This document shows positions 23,415 to 33,984 of a stretch of 64,000 bases of DNA, one piece after another. The notes below the pieces were generated by a model. That model was not told the origin of the DNA. It ran no database searches and saw only the letters and a program-made list of their open reading frames with translations. Positions within the stretch are counted from its first letter, which is position 1. The number at the start of each line of letters is the position of its first letter. The stretch lies in the NCBI GenBank assembly GCA_002749535.1, contig MZZL01000408.1, positions 1,231,465 through 1,295,464 of the forward strand. Reading direction: 5' to 3'. The DNA is from Apophysomyces variabilis (taxonomy: Eukaryota; Mucoromycota; Mucoromycetes; Mucorales; Mucoraceae). Position numbers and translations under genes: made by a program.

Positions 23415-24709
23415 ATGAACAATCAGTTTTTTCTACGAAGATGGCCAAGGTCATGTTGTTTATGAGCATGCCTGTCCTGAACCTATGGACTATGTCGTTG
23501 ATGAGGAAGTGTACGCTTTGGAAACGGTTAGTTTTCACACAGAATATTTGCGTAGTATATCTTGCCGGCATCAATCTGAGTCTGTTGCTGCACATGTCAC
23601 CAAGCCAAATAATACAGGTATTCGTATGGTTGACGTGGAACCTAAGCGTTTCTACAGGACCAACCCTGACAAAGATAAAATGAGGTTTTTCAAATTGATG
23701 CTTGAGAGGGTTTTGAGTGCATCAGCTGCTGCAAAACAGTTAGGAATTCATGTTCGCTCAGCACAAAAATGGGCGTTACAGTACGAGAAGGACCCTGAAA
23801 CCCTTTTTAAAAAGCGTAAAAATACTGGTCGTCCGCGTATTCTTTATGAAGAGCATAAGAAAGTTATTTTAGAATGCGTCGACGAGGATCCGTCGGTTGT
23901 GTTAGAGCAGCTGATGGACCAACTGCAACAGAGGTTTCAGGGACTCAAAGTATCCAAAGCGACGCTTCATCGGTTTGTGAAAAATGAATGCAACTTGACA
24001 TTAAAAAAGGCTCGATCTCAGCCTGTAGACAGGAATAATGAGACTAAGATTCAAGAACGCCTTGACTGGGTGCGAAGATGGGAAATGACCGACATTGACT
24101 TCAGAAAATACTGTGCCTTTCTTGATGAGTCTGCGTTCCATATCAACATGAAACGCAGCATGGCATGGTCCAAAGAGGGGTCATCTGCGGTGGTTACAGT
24201 GCCAAAGACAAGAGCAAGGACAATTACAATCTTTGCAGCAATCTCGGCATCAGGTATCATTAAATGCAGCTTGAGACTCACACAGCCTCCGGCTAAGAAA
24301 AGATAGAGAACGAGTCAGTCCGAAGTTGTAAGCAAGGGGCTGTAACCGGACATTATCTCAGTTTTCTTAAGGCTACATGGATGAAATGGATAAGCATGAG
24401 CACATGAAGGGATACTATTTGGTAATGGATAACGCTCCTATTCATAAGTCTGAGGATATCTCTAGATATATTGAGTCTAGAGGATATCGATGTACCTATC
24501 TGCCTTCATACTCGCCTGAACTCAATCCTATTGAGCAGTTTTGGTCAGTTGTCAAAAGCAAAGTAAAACGCAACAGCCTCTTGGAAAGCGAAACGCTGAT
24601 GACACGAATCGGTGAAGCATCCAATAGTTTAAGACTGAGTGAATTTGAAGGTTTCGTTTTTCATTGTTATAGATGCTTAGAAAACTGCCGTAACGCAGAA
24701 CAACTGTGA
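23415..24709 (+). pseudogene. DD34E transposase (IS630/Tc1-mariner), frameshifted
   Basis: Nearly complete transposase of about 430 residues. Start ATG is at 23415; a T-run at 23427-23432 seems to have gained one base and shifts the frame. The main frame then has a helix-turn-helix pair (ASAAAKQLGIHVRSAQKW; KVSKATLHRFVKNECNLTL) and the first catalytic Asp (FLDESAFHINMKRSMAW). A stop at 24304-24306 and further frameshifts near 24355-24375 follow. The last frame holds the second Asp (YLVMDNAPIH) and the Glu (YSPELNPIEQFWSVVKSK). There are 34 residues between the second Asp and the Glu, the Tc1-like DD34E spacing. Terminal inverted repeats were not found by eye. The damage is slight, so the copy is fairly young. 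Confidence 0.85.
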
Positions 24710-27700
24710 TATGATCCTTTATAATTTTTTATACATCGATACAGTATATATATATATATTATGTATATAAGAATAAAAAAAAGAAAAAAAAGAAAAATAC
24801 GGATGACTACAGTAGGCAGCGGTAGAGAGAGTCCAAGTACGCGAGGAAATTGGCGAGTAGTGAGCTGGCTAAGGGTGACATCCGCAATAGAGGCTAGCAA
24901 AGGAGACGTGTCCACAATGCATCAGATCGCAATCGTGTTGAAAGACATCACTCAGCGGCACACCAAGGCGGACGGATGAGTTAAGAAAAAAAGATAGAGT
25001 TAATAACGAAGTAACCAACGAGCATATTTAAAACGTGACAGTTTGGAACCGGAAACCTGACATCTTATGTCCATATCAAAATACGATTCATATGAGCAGT
25101 ATCAAGAAGGTTCATCAACAAAGAAATACTTTGACGAGTACTACTTTCATGCATTCCGGGATGTGGAGAAACCCGAACGTATGTCCGTTCAAAGACGATG
25201 CATACGCCAGTAGCATTGAATGTTCGCCTCCAGTCTTACCAAAGGTTTTCAGCAAGACCTTCTCCGACTACTAATCGCACTGCGACTCCACACTGTCGTC
25301 TAAACGAGTCTCTAACCAGCATTACCTTTCAAACACAAGATGAAAGCTTTTCACGGAAATTTAAATATCCAGCTGGCGTTAGCCACGGTTTTAGTAATTT
25401 AAATATCCGCCAGCAAGAAATACTTTCACAGTAGCATCTTTTTTTTTGTTCATGCCGCAGCGATTTGTAAGTCTCGTTGACCGGGCTACATTACTGTAGT
25501 AGAAACTCAGTTTTGGTGTCCCTTATTAACAATCATGGTCAGAACAGTTTACCCCTGTCTCAGATATGTTCCTTCATATTTAACTTCTCTATATTATTTC
25601 TTGAAACTGTTTGGTAACATATGTGGGTAGAAGCTATATTTATAGGTCTAGATTTTCTATCTTTTTATGTTTTAAAAAGGGATGTTTCATAAACTGCATT
25701 ACAGTATTGATTGTTCACTTGTTGCATCCCATAGTGCATATTAAAGGTATCCGTTTACAATAAAAAGTTTATCGACAGAGACACTGGGTTTTCGACCTTT
25801 AGTGTCTTCTATGTTCATAGCTTTTCGTTTTATGCGTGATATAATAAATGGTTTCTAATAGAAATTGATACCCTTTTTTGCAGAAGTAACTTCTTTCGCC
25901 CTATTTTCTTAGCTAAAACCCATATGCATGCACAGACATTTATTGAGGTCGGCTCTTCCCTTAGTTTTATAAAATTCCTTTCTCATAAAAGCAGTTAGAT
26001 TAAACACTTCTACCCTTAACAACCATGGTTTGAGCAAGATTATAATGTATTTCGAACCTTAGTACCATTGAAACATACCATTATTAGATCTATTCTAAGA
26101 TCAAATGTGCTCCTTTATCGGCATATCTTTTGTTCCGTTCTGCGATGCAGATCATTGTATTACCATCACTCAATCAACTGATTTAAACAATCTATAGGTA
26201 ATCTGTTTCATTTTATCCAAAGTCTCATAATTTTTCTTACGGAAACTAGGATGGTCTTTATTATTAATGGTTAAGCTAACAGAATGAATAGCCTGACATC
26301 GTCTTTACTCACACCAAGTTCATATGGAATCTAATGTATAAAATAAAGATGCATTATAGTAGCGATGAATCAATTAACAAGACTGTTTGTATACATACAG
26401 TGCCTTTTTTTGAACTTGCACATAACACTGTATAACTTTGCGTAGATCTTTCTTATAGTCAGTTGTCTTTGACTTCTGGTAAAACTGTAAGCATTCGTGC
26501 GAGTGCTGACCCCTCCATGTAAGCTTGTTCTTACTGACAACGCATTCAATTTGTCACAGGATTCGGGATGAATCCTTTGACACCTATGTCTATGAACGGC
26601 GTGAGACTCTGCTCTCCAGTGATTCAGAATTAAGCGATATCAGTCAACGGTACCTATTTAAGAATAAAAGATTGCTTCGGCTTTTTAACTTGATGCTTAT
26701 GCACTCACCTTAAATCCAGAGCAAAAATTCCTTGATATATTCGAGTTTCTTCAGAAAAGGACAAGTTTGTTCATGGTGTTGAGCACAGTTGTTGCGTTCG
26801 CAAAGCATTCCCTTACATATGAACAAGCCGAACTATATTGTGTACAATTAGTGACGGAAATACGTGGAGTTGGTCACTCGGTGGAACATCACACCGTAAG
26901 AAGTGATCTTATCAATGAGGGTGAGTATGCTGTATGAGTGGTTTTTACCTTTATAACAGTGATTACGTGCTTGAAGTTTCAACATATTATCAGCGAACGG
27001 AGAACTTCTTTGCACCAAGCAGTGCAAAAGTGGATACTCATGTACGAATTTCCTATGCCGAAGGACTTTGAGAACACAAGAAGCTTGTTCTCTCATTTGC
27101 TTGAGGATAACAAGTTCAGTTAAATTATGTTTAGGTTGTATTTGAAAGGGCTGATCTTTACTTTATCAGATTAGCGAGAAAAAACTAGGAAAGCGACGGT
27201 GGATTTGGTTTGAACACCTGTCTAGCTGACTGTATACGATACTGTCTTTTCAACACTTGTGGAGGTCGACCGGGACTGAAGCAGCGACTAAGCCCTGTGC
27301 CACGTTAGACCATAGTACTGACCATTGTAATGGTATGGAGTTCTCTGGTTTCAGAGCGTTACCTTACCAAAAGATATTGTAGATTTACTATCGCATGTCG
27401 AAATTTACGGACCATCCTTCATCCAAAAAGGAAGCAAATGGGTCTCAATTTTCGGATAATTCTTGTTGGAAAGAAACATACCTCGATCTGTTGAACCCTC
27501 GAGGAAATCTTGAATCTGAGATAGATTGGAATCCAATTGAAAAAGAAATCACGAGCAAGCTTTCAGCAAATGAAAGGGCAGTAGAGGGCTGGTTTGCCTG
27601 AATGGTTCTTAAGAGTGTAAAATGATCAAAGCTATTTACTTTATGTCGCTCATTGCATTTATAAAATAATTGATAGCAATTGAATAAACTACTTGCATGG

Positions 27701-28052
27701 TGAAAAGAGTAATAGAGTATAAAAGGGACTGAAATGTTGCGAAAGGGCATTTACCACATTTTTTGCCTTTTTCCCATTTCGTAAATCAGAAAGGTAAAAG
27801 CGTATCCTGGATGGTTTCACTTGATTTCATATGATATCGCTAGAGGTTAAAGGTGATAGAAAGGATTAGATTTAATTCCTTGCCTGACAATAGGCGGGGC
27901 TAAGCAATTCTGCCTTTTATTGCCTTGTACGGCCCTATACGGGCATTTTCGCCTATCAGCATTTTCCAGAGGTAGGAATATCAAACTCAGTAACCGGTAA
28001 TGCGAAAAGCGCTTTTTGTTTGACTTTTTCCTTATCTGAGCGAAAACCCAAC
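24710..28052. other. Gene-poor, AT-rich transposon flank
   Basis: About 3.3 kb with an AT dinucleotide run at about 24746-24761, a 13-bp direct repeat (AATTTAAATATCC) at about 25363 and 25399, and low-complexity AT-rich sequence to 26500. Decayed exon-like sequence follows at 26525-27601 and is listed separately. No intact gene is supported. Confidence 0.4.
26525..27601 (+). pseudogene. Decayed exon-like coding sequence, family unknown
   Basis: Plus-strand pieces read like exons of one protein: IRDESFDTYVYERRETLLSS, LNPEQKFLDIFEFLQK, then DYVLEVSTYYQRTENFFA after an acceptor at about 26960, and PKDIVDLLSHVEIYGPSF near 27370. Good donors and acceptors occur between some of them, but stops break each run. 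A Mucoromycota-specific gene or a large transposon protein (the LLSHVEIYGP region recalls KDZ-type transposases) are both possible. I do not claim either. Confidence 0.3.
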
Positions 28053-29266
28053 ATGGCCAATCCCAGTAGTGCATTGCCTGCAGTGAAAAAGTTTTTCACC
28101 GAGCTCCCAAGACTCAAAGTGCTCTCAAGGCCGGACGATGTACGATCAGAAGTCACCGTTTATGTAAAAGGTATAATGAGAATGACGCCATTATGGATGG
28201 AGCATGTCGCGAATGAACAAAGTTGCATAGGGTTTCTCGCTGAAGGTGAATCACCCGATCGTTTTGAAGACTGGATGCATTCCCACCGATTACTTGTATT
28301 GAGTCCGACACACCAATGGGGCCCAGCAGCACTGGGGTAAATAGAGAAACACCAATCATCTAAAGCGCGTCTTCCTGGCCTACCGACCACTTTTTTCCCT
28401 CTCTCTCTCTCTCTTGCCCTTTTCCCGTTTTGCTTCATCTTTCTTTCTTTTTTTCTTTTTAGCTATTCATGGCCATCCGGTTCACCTTTGTCGCAGATAC
28501 CTTTGCCTCTGGCGACTCTAGGTTCGGCAGCTTATCTCGTTGGACGTAACATCCGCCGTCTCAGTCGTCTACGGTTACCTACTCCTGCTTCTATCGTGGG
28601 TGCGGTGGCCGTGGATGTGGGTCTTCATGCTGCACGATTGGCTTATCAATTTAATACGGCCAAATATGAAAGTCGCGAAAGGGCAGAAATGTTAGCATGG
28701 CGATTATTGGATCTCAGGCGGAAACATGACACATTACGTGTCGTTGGTCATTCACTTGGTTGTCGTCATATTACGGAAGCTTGTGGGCTCATGCGGCACG
28801 AGGAAAGGTATGGAAAAGGCCAAGAAAAGGAGGAAGAGGGGTGTCAAAAAGAAGAAAGGACAATGTGTATTAAAGCGGTAAAAACTGGGATAGACCGGAT
28901 TCGATCCATCTATGTGCACCTGCCATGGTGGCTTCGGATATTTTACCTTATGTCACGCAAGGTTCGGGGGGATTGGGACGGGAATCAACGGCAATCTATT
29001 ACTCTCCGAAAGACATCACGCTTGGTATTTTACTGCGTGCTCTATTAATGGGTGAACAGGCTGTAGGTGAGATTGGCTTTTCGGAGAATATAATATTAGA
29101 TCCCAGTGTGAAGATGATCGATGCCAGTTCCTCGTTAGGAGGATATTATGTTGGGGCACATACAGATTATGCCGATAAATTCCATTTCTTTGCGTTTCCG
29201 AGCAAGCATAGAAAGGCGGCCTTTCTGACGGATGGGACCGGCAGGACCCGAGGGAAGGAAGAATAG
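28053..29266 (+). CDS. Alpha/beta-hydrolase-like protein (GHSLG)
   Basis: Three exons (28053-28336, 28463-28807, 28894-29266) give 333 residues. The key feature is TLRVVGHSLGCRHITEAC at about 187-204, a GxSxG nucleophile elbow typical of lipases and esterases, here with the preceding beta-strand. Earlier, GFLAEGESPDRFEDWM, HQWGPAALGYSWPSG and PLATLGSAAYLVGRNIRRL suggest the region that forms the oxyanion side and an amphipathic or membrane-facing helix. The layout recalls DUF726/DUF676-type hydrolases, but I do not recognise the exact family. A late His (GAHTDYADKFHFF) could be the catalytic base. The ATG at 28053 is the first in frame. Introns are GT-AG and the total is whole codons. Confidence 0.7.
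28399..28414 (+). repeat. (CT)8 microsatellite in an intron
   Basis: Eight CT units within the polypyrimidine-rich first intron of the hydrolase-like gene, upstream of the acceptor at 28462. Confidence 0.85.
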
Positions 29267-30293
29267 AACAGTTGCACATCTTACCTTAAAAGAAAAACGT
29301 GGTCAGATTCTTTCGAAGACCCCTCCAGCCTTTTTGTTATTTATTTTGGACATTCTATTTTTTCATGCTCAGTATGAATATGGCACGTTTCATCCGCTTC
29401 ATTCGATGGGGATTCAACTTTATAGATCAATGACAACTCATTATGAATGTGACACAATAAGCGGATTCTATTGGGCAATGCTCATGTTGATAAAAAACAT
29501 TTGGATAAATCAAAGAGTTCATCTTTTCGGCTGCCCATCCCGGTTCATGCATTCATTGCCCTAGTTTTTCCCACGACCCGCACAGGACAATTGCCATGGT
29601 AAGATTTGACATCTATACTGATTCACTCAACTACTCAAACCCCCTTTTCCAACTCACTTTTTTTTTTTCGAAACCCCCTTTGACGCGGTGGATTGACTCG
29701 GTGATAAAGAGTGGTTATATTTTACTTAAACGGAGTCAAGCTGAGATTGGAAAAAAAATTTTCTTGCGACTGTTGTGTCCCAAAAATTCTCAAATTTCAC
29801 TCGTTAAAAAATAAAAACAACGCACGGCCCTACTAAGCAACCAAAGGGAAAAAGATCGAGTCCAAAAAAAAATTAACCAAATCTTGATCACGCCATCCAA
29901 GCAACTTTTTGTGTTCCATGTTTCCTTACGTCTCGCCCCTGTCAAATATCGGTTGCTGTGGTAATCGGCTATCGAATTAAATAGGGCAACAAAAAAAGAC
30001 GATCCAGAAGTCTTTTTTTGGGAGGTTTCAAATCGCGAAAAAAAAAATTTAAGAGCTCAATATAAAGGGTTCTGATTTTTAGTCTCTTGTCTACTCTTTG
30101 TCTCGGAAAACAAAAACAACAAGAAAAAAAAAGAAAGGAATTACAACAACAGATCGACTTTACTGGTGTTCATGCGTTTCTGTTCTTGAAGCCACGGTGC
30201 AAAAGAAAAAAAAGAAAGAAAGAAAAAAAGAATACATTGTTTTAGTATCCATCTGCACCTCTCCTTGTTTCCATTTCTACTTATTCTGTAACC
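29267..30293. other. Intergenic, arrestin promoter side
   Basis: About 1 kb between the hydrolase-like gene and the arrestin. No domain-bearing ORF. The last 250 bases are A-rich with several A-runs, a common 5' UTR texture here. Confidence 0.4.
30061..30067 (+). promoter_or_regulatory. TATA-like box
   Basis: TATAAAG lies 227 bp before the arrestin start codon, a plausible distance given the long A-rich leader. Based on sequence alone. Confidence 0.35.
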
Positions 30294-31696
30294 ATGGTGA
30301 ATGCTATTCGAAAGACAAGTGATCTTAAGATCGATCTGGTATCGGACGAAATCGTATTACTCGGCCAGGCTGAGGAATCCGCCGGAAAAATGTTACAGGG
30401 TTGTCTGTCGTTGAACTTGACGGAGCCAATGAAGGTCAAATCCATTGTGCTCAAGTTCACAGGCAAAATGAAAGTCTCCTGGTCTGAAGGTAAAATACTA
30501 CTAAACATACGAGGGTGAGAGTAAAGGAAATTAATCGAATATTTGTTTTAGGTATCGGTCACCATCAACATTATCACAAACAGGAACGTACCATTATTGA
30601 CCACAAATGGCAATTTGTCCCTGCCATTGGAACAGTCCAGAAGAAGACACAGACGTTGCCAGCTGGTCAACACAAGTGGAACTTTGAGTTCTTGTTGCCA
30701 GGCGACCTTCCACAATCATTAGAAGCCGAAGGAGGTCGAGTTACTTATCGTTTGAAAGCCATTGTCGAACGACCCGCTTTTATTCACAATATGGTGAAGA
30801 AACGATCTGTTCGTCTGGTGAGATGTATGCTTCCTTCCGAGTTCGAACTATCGCAGACACTGGAGATCCACAACACGTGGGCTGAGAAAATGGTGTATGA
30901 CATTGTATTGCCATCTAAAGTCTACGCTTATGGAGAGAATATCCCAATGACATTCAATATTCTGCCCATTGCATCCCAACTGCGCGTACGATCCATCATG
31001 GGCACGCTTAAGGAATACTGCACATACACTGCCAATGAATATTCCAAGACCGATACGAGAATTGTCAAAGTTCAGCGCCAGGATGACCCTTTCGCCGCAG
31101 AAGACGCCAGTCATTGGACACGTGTAGTCAATCTGCAAGTGCCAGAGAACTCACCCCTTGTGTTCTGTGACGCCGACAACGAGATGATCCGTATTCGACA
31201 CAAACTCAAGTTCATTATTTCCCTCATCAACGCTGACGGCCATCTTTCAGAGTTGCGTTGCTCTGTTCCTGTGATTGTTATTGATTCCTTTGCCCAACAG
31301 ACAGAACTCAACACACTACCAGCGTACGATCAGACTTGGCGATCCGTTCCCTATGATCCAGCAGTCTTGGCTGCACTCCGTAGTTCCCCTTCCACGTCTA
31401 TTCTACCTGCTCTGGCACCACAACATTCGCGTGAACCTGTCACTATCTCCGGCCATACGCGCTCCCTCTCCATCGCCTCCAACAATATCAAGAACGACCA
31501 AACTCCTACGGGTCCGTCTGATGACCTATCGAACGGCAATGAGGATAACGACAACGAAGCCAGTTTATGGTGGCAAGGAATGGACCTATCAAGAGTGCCA
31601 TCCTATCGAACGGCCCTCCAAAACGAGGCTGTGCCATTCTCTTCTTCTCTCCCTACCTACGATTCCTTGGCAATGTCACCCAGGGTCACCCATTAA
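30294..31696 (+). CDS. Alpha-arrestin (ART family)
   Basis: Two exons (30294-30489, 30552-31696) encode 446 residues. An arrestin N-domain (EESAGKMLQGCLSLNLTEPM, LKFTGKMKVSW, LPAGQHKWNFEFLLPGDLPQ, VTYRLKAIVERP) is followed by an arrestin C-domain (VYDIVLPSKVYAYGENIPM, LRVRSIMGTLKEYC, IRIRHKLKFIISL) ending near residue 325. The tail is Ser/Thr/Pro-rich and disordered, with two LPxY motifs (LPAYDQTW, LPTYDSLA). In fungi, alpha-arrestins use PPxY or LPxY motifs to recruit the Rsp5/Nedd4 ubiquitin ligase to plasma membrane transporters and so drive their endocytosis. Whether this one resembles the Rod1/Art4 or the PalF branch cannot be told from the sequence alone. The Ser-rich tail is a likely phosphorylation site. 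Confidence 0.9.
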
Positions 31697-32389
31697 TTCC
31701 CGGCATTTGTTTCTTTATTAGACGCTTTCCTTTATTACTCCTTGCAATCTATGTATTATATTTTCAACAAATTCGTCTTCTTGCATTCCAATGTTATTGC
31801 TTTACTTTAATTGTTCAACACATAAAATACTCACTTCTTATTATTTTTTTCGTTTGCATTTCCTTACAAAATATAGTTCATTTTTTATTATTGCTTCTCC
31901 TTTTCATCGTACTTGGTCTGCCATGCAATCTTTTCATAAGACTTGTTGCACAAAGCTTGGTGCACTAATTAGCTGATGAAGCCCGTAGCTATCTCAAATT
32001 GTTTCCTGTTTTCCTTTCTAACCACGCATCTGTAGACAGAAAATCAGGTCCATAATGATGTGGATATGACTTATCTGAACTCTATCCGATCGACCAAGAA
32101 TGACCAATCGTTAAAACCGGAAGTAAACAGAAAAACGGCTTCAGGTGCATGTTTCGATTTACAGTTTTTTTTCCTATTTGTCTGCGTGTTTCTATTTTTT
32201 ATTTGCGGACTGGGATTCAAGTTTTTGCGGAACCCAAAAAATGCTTTTCCATGATTGGGTGAATATATTTGCGGTCAGACTACCTTTCTTTGCGTACAGT
32301 CGTGTCCATGTTCACTATTTACTGAGATAGTTTGTTTCAAACCACAGCAAGACGAATTTATTTAAAGAAGTGTTTCTCTATTTTTGCAT
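31697..32389. other. Arrestin 3' flank, no supported gene
   Basis: AT-rich sequence with pyrimidine stretches. ORFs are short and without domains. Confidence 0.4.
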
Positions 32390-32940
32390 CTAACGAAAAA
32401 GCTCTCAGACTTCCTGATTTATTCTTGACAATCTGAGCGCTTTACTTTTCGCGCTGCTTGAACAATACGCTCTTGAAGGTTATCGTCAACTCGTAAGGGC
32501 TCCTTTCTTACCCTAGCCTTCACTTTGGCCCAAAACTCTTCTATTGCGTTGAGAAAGGGAGACTAGAGAGGATAGAGACATTCGTATCCTCTTTTTTCGA
32601 CCAACTGCTTAACCTTGACTGGTGTATGGATGGGCGCATTATCCATGACAAAATAAAAACCGTTCATTCCGTGGCAATCCAATCTTTTGTGATTGTCTGA
32701 TAGACAAAGTTCCTTGGCAGGCAGAAGTTCGTACACAACATGGTTTGACACACACAGAAAGCCTGCCCTTTACAATAATGACTCTAGTTCTCTCTTCAAT
32801 GACATAACCAATGCAGTGCCAAGTGAACTCCCCAAAATACCCAAAACAGAGCTCTGATTTAGAAAAAAGGTGCAGTAGTCGGTATTCCAAGATAACGAAA
32901 GTCTCTGTTAATGGAAACACGTTATTATTGACGGACACAT
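32390..32940 (-). pseudogene. Third DDE transposase remnant (3' half)
   Basis: Minus-strand pieces carry the second catalytic block (FVMDNAPIHTPVKVKQLVEK) and the Glu block with a stop (SPFLNAIEEFWAKVKARVRK), then DDNLQERIVQAARKVKRSDC. Upstream, 32938-32760 holds broken sequence (WVFWGVHLALHWLC). The motifs resemble the transposase at 23.4-24.7 kb but differ at many positions, so it is another family or an older copy. Several stops make it non-functional. Confidence 0.75.
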
Positions 32941-33984
32941 GTTATCAAAATATTCCATCAACGCTCGTTATATTGATAATATGCATATATTATACCTTCG
33001 GTAACCATCGATTTTCTATGCATATGACAAAGAAAAGTAATATTTTATCCCTTGACAGAATCCATTCCTTGTCAATATCGTTTGTGTAAGAGTTATGCTT
33101 AAACATGGAGCAATAATGCCGTCCAAAATTTCAACTTTATTTCAGATGACTTTTTATTATCTATTAGATCCCCTTTCCGTCAATCTCTTGTATAAAGCTT
33201 TTAGAGAAGTCAGAAGGTTATATGGGGTAACAATTTTTTAATGCATTTTTCTTCTTTGTTTTCCTTATTATATGCTAGACTTGTTATTGATAAACAAACA
33301 AAGGGACTTTATTTCTTATTTTAGATTCGAAATGCTTGATGACAAATTCTTGCTCTAACCTTGAAGAGATCCTTGTCTTCTGGTAAAGTCCTATCTAAAA
33401 AAGCAGAGTTCAGATTGTTGTTGGTTCAGTAACTGTCTTCTTAATTTCCTCTCCTCTGATATTCTGGCTTGCTTCTAGTTTTTAGCTCATTGTCAGATGC
33501 ATGAGAATCTTTGTTACAAACTATAGTCTAAACCCGTTAATTGTCTCCTATTATGATATAGCTAGATCCAACGAAGGCAGTATTTAAAGGAAAAGGTATA
33601 TTTTTTTTAGTTACTCTCTCTTTCAAACATCGCATCCGAAATTTTCTTTTCTTTCCTCTCTCTGATCTATCCTCTTCGTACTCTTTGGCTTTCTATTGAC
33701 ATAGTCCTTCTCTTTTCTCGGTTTTAAGGTTTTTTTTTATCTTCTTTCGGTAAAAGAAACGCTAATATACCATATATCAACGTACTTATATTTGTTGTTT
33801 ATTTATTTAGTCTGCACGACCTCTATTCCGAACCGTCACTGGCTTTTCAGTGCTCCCTACTTCTGTAAAGTAAGGAACTTTTAATCTCTGTACATACAGA
33901 ACTAAATTTATTTTTTGTTGTGTCTCACTATAAGGCCCGCCATACGCTGTATCGCCTCAAGTCCTCTGCAGTGCGACATATAAC
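32941..33984. other. Intergenic before INTS2
   Basis: About 1 kb of AT-rich sequence. Pyrimidine tracts at 33600-33740 lie upstream of the INTS2 start and may belong to its promoter or leader. No ORF is supported. Confidence 0.4.

Noticed and set aside
24746..25410. AT run and AATTTAAATATCC direct repeat as a possible replication origin or CRISPR-like array
   Set aside because: Only two repeat units and simple AT content; no array or origin signature.
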